From Bacteriovorax stolpii (GTDB lineage: Bacteria; Bdellovibrionota; Bacteriovoracia; Bacteriovoracales; Bacteriovoracaceae), in contig CAMAYW010000031.1 in assembly GCA_945862475.1 (NCBI GenBank), forward strand, positions 1 through 12,324: a stretch of 12,324 nucleotides of DNA, in the 5' to 3' direction. Position 1 is the first letter of the stretch; each line of letters starts with the position of its first letter. The notes beneath the pieces were generated by a model. It searched no databases and was not told the DNA's origin. It worked only from the letters and a program-made list of their open reading frames with translations. A program made the position numbers and the translations under genes. Positions 7,072 through 12,324 of this stretch are shown piece by piece.

Positions 7072-7162
7072 AAGTTTACGCCCATAATGTGGGGAAACCT
7101 AAAAGCCCCATTTCTAGCACCATTTATATGGACTAGATTAATAAATTTCCGGAGAAACTCTT
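7072..7162 (+). other. Intergenic region before the Rieske gene: weak hairpin and weak promoter-like boxes
   Basis: These 91 bases separate the HEAT-repeat gene from the Rieske gene. TGGGG (7090-7094) can pair with CCCCA (7106-7110) across an 11-base loop, followed by TTTCT: a weak terminator-like hairpin. After it, TTTCTA (7111-7116) and TAGATT (7134-7139), 17 bases apart, form a poor match to a sigma-70 promoter. The arrangement would suit partial termination and a fresh start for the respiratory operon, but neither element is strong. The Rieske ribosome site GGAG lies at the end of the region. Confidence 0.3.
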
Positions 7163-7666
7163 ATGAGTGAAGAGGCAAAAACCAGTTTGAACCGCCGCGA
7201 GTTCTTTAGTTTTCTCGCTGTCGGCTGGATCACATTCGGTGCCGCTGCCGCTGGCTTTGCCAGTTTAATTTTTAGATTTCTTTATCCAAACGTCGTTTTC
7301 GAACCGGCCATGGATTTTGTTGCTGGAAGCCCAGATGAATATCCAGACGGTGTTGATGAGCGATGGAAAAATGGTTTCGGTGTTTGGATTTACAAAAAAG
7401 ATGGTCGTCTTGTAGCGATGTCAAACATCTGCACTCATCTTGGTTGTATTCCTACCTGGCTTCCTGCAGAGTCAAAATTTAAATGTCCGTGCCACGGTTC
7501 TGGTTATTATCCGAATGGAATAAATTTCGAGGGCCCAGCTCCTCGTCCACTTGAGCGTTACAAAATCTCACTTAATTCTGAAGGCAAAATCATCGTCGAT
7601 AAGACAAAGGTTTTTCGCTATGAAAAAGGTGAGTGGAATATTGATGGCGCTTATATTGATGTCTAA
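7163..7666 (+). CDS. qcrA: Rieske [2Fe-2S] protein of a cytochrome bc/b6f-type complex
   Basis: This 167-residue Rieske subunit takes one electron from quinol at the Qo site and passes it to the c-type haem partner on the outer face of the membrane. The cluster-binding motifs are complete: C90-T-H92-L-G-C95 and C108-P-C110-H111-G-S-G. By family knowledge C90, H92, C108 and H111 bind the cluster, and C95-C110 form the stabilising disulfide. S113 and Y115, which raise the redox potential through hydrogen bonds in other Rieske proteins, are also kept. Near the N-terminus N-R-R-E-F-F (10-15) is a twin-arginine signal leading into a hydrophobic anchor (about 16-40) that is expected to stay uncleaved, as is usual for Rieske subunits. 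GGAG precedes the ATG. It is the first gene of the operon, 17 bases before the cytochrome b6-like gene. Confidence 0.96.
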   Translation: MSEEAKTSLNRREFFSFLAVGWITFGAAAAGFASLIFRFLYPNVVFEPAMDFVAGSPDEYPDGVDERWKNGFGVWIYKKDGRLVAMSNICTHLGCIPTWLPAESKFKCPCHGSGYYPNGINFEGPAPRPLERYKISLNSEGKIIVDKTKVFRYEKGEWNIDGAYIDV

Positions 7667-7683
7667 TTATTAGAGGAAAAGAT

Positions 7684-8463
7684 ATGTCAGAAGGTTTTGC
7701 TAAAAAAGTTGCGAATACTCAGGTTTGGAAAGCCATTTTTCGTCATGGTCCACCAAATAACGCTCGAAATAGGGCCGCCGTTGTTGCCGGTAACGTCTTT
7801 CTTCATCTTCATCCCATAAAGCTCAAAAAATCTGGTGTCCAGTTGGGTTATACATGGTGCCTGGGGGGATTAACGTTTTTCGTGTTCCTCGCTCTCACTG
7901 TCACTGGCGTTCTTCTTATGTTCTATTATCGTCCAACAGCTGAATATGCTTTCACAGATATTATTGGATTAAGAGAGCACGTGCCTTTGGGGATTATGCG
8001 TGAATTACATCGTTGGGGTGCCCACTTAATGGTTATTACTGTTTGGATTCACATGTTCCGAGTGTTCATGACTGGTTCTTATAAACCACCTCGTGAATTT
8101 AACTGGGGTGTCGGAGTTATCCTTCTTATTTTAACTATGCTTCTGTCATTTACAGGTTATCTCCTTCCTTGGGATCAGCTTGCTATTTGGGCGATTACAG
8201 TGGGATCAAACATGGCAAAAGCAACTCCATTTGCCGGTCACGGTGGTCCAGGAGCTGCCCTTGCTAAGATCGGCGATTTCGTGATGGTTTCAGATAAAAA
8301 CGATGTACGTTTCCAGCTTCTTGGTGGTCGATTTGTAGGTGAGGCAGCATTGCTTCGTTTCTACATTCTCCACTGCGTATTCATTCCACTAGTTGTTGCA
8401 GTTCTTATTGCTGTTCACTTTTGGCGTGTTCGTAAAGATGGCGGAATTTCGGCTCCACTATAA
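7684..8463 (+). CDS. petB: Cytochrome b6-like subunit (N-terminal half of split cytochrome b)
   Basis: This 259-residue membrane protein carries both b haems and most of the quinol-oxidising site. Haem ligands are H109 and H123 in one helix and H230 and H245 in another. Fourteen residues between the second pair is the b6-type spacing rather than the mitochondrial one (established knowledge). W58-C59-L-G-G matches the Y-C-L-G-G segment of cytochrome b6, whose Cys carries the extra covalent haem c(i)/c(n), so a third haem near the Qi side is likely. Other family signatures are F-L-H-L-H-P (39-44), R-E-L-H-R-W-G-A-H (106-114) and L-P-W-D-Q (161-165). Relative to plant b6 there are about 20 extra residues between L-P-W-D-Q and the last haem helix (about 185-208). 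AGAGGA precedes the ATG. Four core helices, ending before the Qo helices encoded next. Confidence 0.95.
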   Translation: MSEGFAKKVANTQVWKAIFRHGPPNNARNRAAVVAGNVFLHLHPIKLKKSGVQLGYTWCLGGLTFFVFLALTVTGVLLMFYYRPTAEYAFTDIIGLREHVPLGIMRELHRWGAHLMVITVWIHMFRVFMTGSYKPPREFNWGVGVILLILTMLLSFTGYLLPWDQLAIWAITVGSNMAKATPFAGHGGPGAALAKIGDFVMVSDKNDVRFQLLGGRFVGEAALLRFYILHCVFIPLVVAVLIAVHFWRVRKDGGISAPL

Positions 8464-8478
8464 AAGATTAGGAAGAAT

Positions 8479-9555
8479 ATGATTAAGGAAGCGATTAACT
8501 ACCTATCCTCACCGCTGTACTCTTTCACAGCTTTTATCTTTCTTTTTTGGCTCTCCCTTAAAAGAATAGATATTGTTGGGACTAAAAAGTTTGGTTTAGG
8601 TCTACTTATTTTCATCTTAGTAATTTTTGGGTGGATGATTAGTGATCCGGTTTTTTTCTCAGTAATCTCACTTCCAGATAACATTCCTATTATCATCCTT
8701 AATGCTCTTGTTTTCTGGTCAACTTGGTTTGCTCTCTATAAAGGTCACCAAAATGACTTAAGAATCGAGAGAGGCGAGCAGCCTTTAGAAGGAACTCCTG
8801 AAAATAGAGAAAAAGTTTGGGCATGGCCTAACCTCGTTTACACTGAGCTCTTCTGTGGAATTCTTTGTACTGTTTTTCTTATTGTTTGGGCGATCTTCTT
8901 TAAAGCTCCATTAGAAGAGCCTGCTAACCCGACTTGGGCGCCAAATCCTGCAAAAGCTCCTTGGTACTTTCTTGGACTTCAAGAAATGCTTGTTTATTTC
9001 GATCCATGGATGGCCGGAGTTGTTCTTCCTGGTCTGATCATTGTTGGTTTAATAGCCATTCCATTTATCGACATCAACCCAAAGGGTAACGGCTATTTCA
9101 CCTTCAAAGAGAGAAAGTTTGCAATCGCTGGATTTCTGTTCGGATGGCTTGCTCTTTGGATCTTCCTTATTCAGATCGGAACGTTCCTAAGAGGTCCAAA
9201 CTGGACATTTTATGGTCCTTTTGAGTACTGGGACGCTCACAAAGTTGTAGCTGAAAACAACATTAACCTTTCAGAAATATTTTGGATTAAATTATTTAAT
9301 ACAAGCCTTCCAAAAAATATTTTCTTAAGAGAAATTTTTGGAATCATTTTTGTTCTCGTTTACTTCGTAGGGGTTATCCCGCTTATTACAAAGAAATGGG
9401 GACAGAGTTACCTAGAGAGAATGGGGACAATACGTTACTACACCATGGTGTTTCTTCTCTTGGGAATGGCCCTACTTCCTTTAAAGATGTATTTACGTTG
9501 GTTCTTAACATTGAAATATATTCTGGCGATGCCAGAGTTTGAATTAAACCTCTAA
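8479..9555 (+). CDS. petD: Enlarged subunit-IV-like protein (C-terminal half of split cytochrome b)
   Basis: The core (about 112-236) matches b6f subunit IV: W-A-W-P-N (114-118), a membrane helix, then A-P-W-Y (160-163) in the place of the Qo-site P-E-W-Y, followed by two more helices. At 358 residues it is more than twice the usual roughly 160. About 110 residues with three membrane segments (about 13-28, 37-57, 68-88) precede the core. About 120 residues with two more (about 286-303, 319-337) follow, ending in a basic L-P-L-K-M-Y-L-R-W segment. The Glu of P-E-W-Y takes part in proton release during quinol oxidation in other complexes and is absent at that exact place; E169 a few residues on is a possible substitute (inference). 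AGGAAG is five bases before the ATG, and only 15 bases separate it from the b6-like gene. Confidence 0.9.
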   Translation: MIKEAINYLSSPLYSFTAFIFLFWLSLKRIDIVGTKKFGLGLLIFILVIFGWMISDPVFFSVISLPDNIPIIILNALVFWSTWFALYKGHQNDLRIERGEQPLEGTPENREKVWAWPNLVYTELFCGILCTVFLIVWAIFFKAPLEEPANPTWAPNPAKAPWYFLGLQEMLVYFDPWMAGVVLPGLIIVGLIAIPFIDINPKGNGYFTFKERKFAIAGFLFGWLALWIFLIQIGTFLRGPNWTFYGPFEYWDAHKVVAENNINLSEIFWIKLFNTSLPKNIFLREIFGIIFVLVYFVGVIPLITKKWGQSYLERMGTIRYYTMVFLLLGMALLPLKMYLRWFLTLKYILAMPEFELNL

Positions 9556-9580
9556 TTGTTTTTAGATAAGGCAGCTATAA

Positions 9581-12324
9581 ATGAAACGTGAACCTGGAAT
9601 GGCTTATGACACAAAAGTTCTTAACAAGATCTTTGCTGTCGTTTCTGTACTCTTCCTCTTTGTAACTATTTGGGTGGTCTTGGACGACTATATTCGTCCT
9701 TGGAAGGCCATTCAGGTAAAAGCACTTGATATTGAAAAGCAAAAAATCCAAGAAAAAATCAAAGAGATTGATGGCTCCACAGACGGTAAAAAAATTAAAG
9801 AAATAAAAGATAAAATCGCTGGAGCAGAAAAAGCCCTTGAATCTCAAAAGTCTCAAATCGATAAGATTAACGATAAGATTTCTGAAATTGATAGAAAAAT
9901 ATACGTTCAGAATATGGTTAATGGCGTGAATGGTTCTCAGGCTGCTGAGTACCAATTTAAATACGAGCATGCTCTTATGGAGAATCATCCTGAAGAGGCA
10001 AAAAAATTAAAAGTAACGTTTGATGATTTTAAAAAGAAAGAAATCGATGGAAAGGATAACCTCAAGGGCTTAAATGCCGAATTGAGTTCAGCTGAAAATG
10101 AGCTCAAGACTTTAATGGTATCAAAAACCGAAGCTGAAAAAGAACTTAAGGCTCTAGTAGGCGATAAAGAAAGACTTCTTGGTGCTATCTCTGGTGTCGA
10201 AAAAAATCCAGTTTGGATTTTAAGAAACTCACCTTTTATTGATTATCTTGATCCAACGATTAAAATCAGACAGTACGTCATCCAAAATGCTACCAACGAC
10301 TTCTACTTCCAACACGTTCCTAAAATTGACCGTTGTACAACCTGCCACGTCTTTATCGACAAGCCTGGTTACGAAGATCAGGCGAACCCTTATAAAACTC
10401 ACCCTAAAGTTGATACGCTTGCAGTAGGTGTAAATTCTGCTCACCCAGTAAAAGATTTTGGCTGTACTTCATGCCATGGTGGGGTTGGTGACCGAGTTAA
10501 TGATTTCAATTCTCCTGCTCACATCCCTCAAAATGCGGAACAGGAAAAAGAATGGAAAGAAAAATACCATTGGCATGAACCACATAAAATTCCTCAGCCA
10601 ATGATTCCACTTCAACATACTGAAGGTATGTGTATGAAGTGTCACAAAGATCAGGAGAGATTACCACTTGCTGATAAGCTGAACAAAGGTCGAGAGACTC
10701 TTGAGAGCTACGGATGTTATGCTTGTCACAAAATTGAAGGCTGGCAGCATTTAAATTCAAATAAACCAGGTCCATCTCTTTACAAGGTGACTTCTAAGGT
10801 TAAAACGACCGAATGGATTAAAAACTGGATTTGGTCACCATTCTCATTCAATCCGAAATCGAGAATGCCTCATTATTTTGAACAAGCTAATAATTCAAAA
10901 CCAGAATTCAAGAAAAAGAATATTGCTGAAGTAAATGCAATGTCTGAATACATTATTAAAACCTCTAAGGAGTACAAGGCATTTAGTAAGTACTCTGGTG
11001 GCGATACGGGCAATGGTAAACAGCTCATAGAGACTGTTGGATGTGTTGGATGTCACCAGGTAGCAGGAATTGATGATAAGTGGAACGCTGTTGGACAAAG
11101 AAGAGGACCTTATCTTGTAAATCTAGGTTCTAAACTCGATCCTGATTGGCTTGTGTCTTGGTTAAAACAACCAAATCACTATGACCCAACGACGATCATG
11201 CCTTCTTTCCGTTTAACGGATAAAGAGGCCAATGATATAGCCGCTTACTTACTCGCTTCTAGAAATGAGCAGTTTGAACAGCTCACTTTCCCAGCGATAG
11301 ACAAAAAACTTCGCGATGAAATTCTCGTTGAGGATTATTTTTCAGCTTTTGAAACTGTGAAAGCAGCTCAAGCAAAACTAGAAAAAATGTCTGATGAAGA
11401 AAGAACGACGGAACTTGCGAAGCGTTCGATTAATAAGTACGGGTGTTACTCTTGTCACGAAATTCACGGCTTTGAAGGGGATCTTCCTCAAATCGGCCCA
11501 GAATTATCGAAAGAGGGATCGAAGCCTGTTGAGCAATTTGGATTTGGTCAGCAAAAACAAGTTCCGCATACTCGGGTGGGTTGGTTAACACAACACTTGA
11601 AGGAGCCTAGTATTTGGGACGTTGGAGTGCCAAAACCGTTCAAAGATCTTAATAAAATGCCAAACTTCTACTTAAAAGATCAAGAAGTGGAAGCCATTGT
11701 GGGAGTTATTCTAGGACTTGTGTCAGATAGAATCCCTCTTGTTGGTCAAAAGCGTTTGAGTGCCGGTGAAAAGCAGTATTATGAGGGAATGAAAATTGCC
11801 AATAAATATAACTGCTACGGTTGTCACACGATTGATGGTGTGGGTGGTGCTCTATCTAAAGCATTTGAAGACCAAAACTACGGGCCTCCTTACTTAGCGA
11901 AGGAAGGAATGAGAGTTCAGACTGATTGGTTATACGATTTCTTAAAGAACGTTCATCCAATTCGTCCTTACGTGAATGTAAGAATGCCTTCATTCCCGTT
12001 TACTCATGATGATCTTAATAAACTTGTGATGGGCTTCCAGGGCGGATCAGATCAGCCAACGTTCGAAGCTCCAGTTAAAGTTGAGTGGGAGCCAGGTGAG
12101 CGAGAGGCTGCTCAGAAAATTTGGAATGAACTTGCGTGTACATCATGTCACTCGCTTGGATTTACAAGTGATCCTGCTCAAGCTCCAAATCTTCACTTTG
12201 CTAAAAAGAGACTTCGTACAGTTTGGATGGAGGAGTGGCTCAAAAATCCACAAGGCTTCATTCCTTACACTAGCATGCCAGCTTTCTGGGATGACGGAAG
12301 TGGAAATCTCATCTCTGCAGTTGA
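9581..12324 (+). CDS. Giant membrane-anchored multihaem cytochrome c, partial (3' end outside window)
   Basis: The frame is open from the ATG at 9581 to the window edge (914 codons) with no stop. One membrane segment (about 15-34) follows a short N-terminus; D-D-Y-I-R-P-W-K then marks the outer side. Residues about 45-215 are Lys/Glu/Ile/Leu-rich and should form a long coiled coil. Eight C-x-x-C-H haem sites follow, first Cys at 252, 295, 351, 379, 488, 622, 745 and 853. The first three are close together with many other histidines around them, suggesting bis-His haems. The last five each begin a class-I-like unit with a later Met-Pro as candidate sixth ligand (M429, M540, M693, M802, M899). 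Its position after the cytochrome b genes, and the lack of cytochrome c1 or f, make it the likely electron acceptor of the Rieske protein. AAGG is about nine bases before the ATG. The start could be checked against relatives. Confidence 0.93.
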   Translation, partial: MKREPGMAYDTKVLNKIFAVVSVLFLFVTIWVVLDDYIRPWKAIQVKALDIEKQKIQEKIKEIDGSTDGKKIKEIKDKIAGAEKALESQKSQIDKINDKISEIDRKIYVQNMVNGVNGSQAAEYQFKYEHALMENHPEEAKKLKVTFDDFKKKEIDGKDNLKGLNAELSSAENELKTLMVSKTEAEKELKALVGDKERLLGAISGVEKNPVWILRNSPFIDYLDPTIKIRQYVIQNATNDFYFQHVPKIDRCTTCHVFIDKPGYEDQANPYKTHPKVDTLAVGVNSAHPVKDFGCTSCHGGVGDRVNDFNSPAHIPQNAEQEKEWKEKYHWHEPHKIPQPMIPLQHTEGMCMKCHKDQERLPLADKLNKGRETLESYGCYACHKIEGWQHLNSNKPGPSLYKVTSKVKTTEWIKNWIWSPFSFNPKSRMPHYFEQANNSKPEFKKKNIAEVNAMSEYIIKTSKEYKAFSKYSGGDTGNGKQLIETVGCVGCHQVAGIDDKWNAVGQRRGPYLVNLGSKLDPDWLVSWLKQPNHYDPTTIMPSFRLTDKEANDIAAYLLASRNEQFEQLTFPAIDKKLRDEILVEDYFSAFETVKAAQAKLEKMSDEERTTELAKRSINKYGCYSCHEIHGFEGDLPQIGPELSKEGSKPVEQFGFGQQKQVPHTRVGWLTQHLKEPSIWDVGVPKPFKDLNKMPNFYLKDQEVEAIVGVILGLVSDRIPLVGQKRLSAGEKQYYEGMKIANKYNCYGCHTIDGVGGALSKAFEDQNYGPPYLAKEGMRVQTDWLYDFLKNVHPIRPYVNVRMPSFPFTHDDLNKLVMGFQGGSDQPTFEAPVKVEWEPGEREAAQKIWNELACTSCHSLGFTSDPAQAPNLHFAKKRLRTVWMEEWLKNPQGFIPYTSMPAFWDDGSGNLISAV
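10670..12324 (+). repeat. Tandem cytochrome c units inside the multihaem gene (protein-level repeat)
   Basis: Five successive units share one plan: a short helix, (Y/V/A)-x-C-x-x-C-H, a G-P or P-x-L turn, a W-(L/I)-x-x-(W/F)-(L/I) helix, Met-Pro with a nearby aromatic, and a final helix with hydrophobic-acidic pattern. Distances from haem Cys to Met are about 50, 52, 71, 57 and 46 residues. The DNA itself is not repetitive, so the copies are old and diverged. The last unit is cut by the window edge, so more may follow. Confidence 0.75.

Noticed and set aside
7090..7110. Hairpin TGGGG/CCCCA as a true terminator
   Set aside because: Five-base stem with an 11-base loop and only a short T-rich tail; mentioned only as a weak element of the intergenic region.
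9575..9988. A 137-codon minus-strand reading frame opposite the start of the multihaem gene
   Set aside because: It is the complement of Lys/Glu/Ile-rich coiled-coil codons, which leave the opposite strand open; product is Phe/Leu-rich low-complexity with no ribosome site.
10229..11588. Several short frames on both strands inside the multihaem gene
   Set aside because: The main frame is open throughout and contains all eight haem motifs in register, so these are shadows.
9581..12324. Possibility that the multihaem gene is frameshifted or is several genes
   Set aside because: I read the codons from 9581 to 12324 and found no stop; all eight C-x-x-C-H sites are in the same frame.
1..12324. 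tRNA/rRNA genes, CRISPR arrays, insertion sequences, phage genes
   Set aside because: No cloverleaf-like or rRNA-like stretches, no regularly spaced direct repeats, and no transposase or integrase motifs were seen on either strand.

Overview
The window is AT-rich, densely packed bacterial DNA in one uniform coding style, with no RNA genes, insertion sequences, phage genes or CRISPR array that I could see. The best guess at origin is a delta-proteobacterium-like Gram-negative, probably Bdellovibrionota (Bacteriovorax-like). The pointers are the split cytochrome b with an APWY-type Qo motif, the large multihaem partner cytochrome, a FliG-like stray protein and several proteins of no recognisable family. 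This placement is inferred from protein character, not from a marker gene.

Left part (1-1205): the 3' end of a Ppx/GppA-type phosphatase gene overlaps a small cyclic-nucleotide-binding-fold protein with no DNA-binding domain. A convergent gene encodes a stand-alone protein resembling the C-terminal half of the flagellar motor protein FliG. A short divergent intergenic region holding a perfect 20-bp palindrome follows.

Middle part (1206-7162): a biosynthetic-type thiolase gene is coupled by an ATGA overlap to an unrecognised single-pass membrane protein with an HTH-like cytoplasmic stretch. Convergent to it is a large exported, helix-rich protein of unknown function, then a four-helix membrane protein (both minus strand). 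A membrane-anchored HEAT-repeat protein is transcribed divergently. Two convergent gene pairs share stop-codon bases (CTAA at 635-638, CTAG at 3682-3685).

Right part (7163-12324, running off the edge): a quinol:cytochrome c oxidoreductase operon in the order Rieske Fe-S protein, cytochrome b6-like subunit, enlarged subunit-IV-like protein, giant multihaem c-type cytochrome. Cytochrome b is split in two as in b6f complexes. The b6-like subunit keeps the cysteine that carries the extra covalent haem c(i)/c(n) in b6f. No cytochrome f or c1 is present. Its place is taken by a membrane-anchored protein with a long coiled-coil stalk, three closely spaced haem motifs, and at least five tandem single-haem cytochrome c units, each with a candidate distal methionine. 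Together these would oxidise quinol (probably menaquinol, inferred) and send electrons through the Rieske centre into a periplasmic chain of at least eight haems. This operon is the most interesting part of the window.
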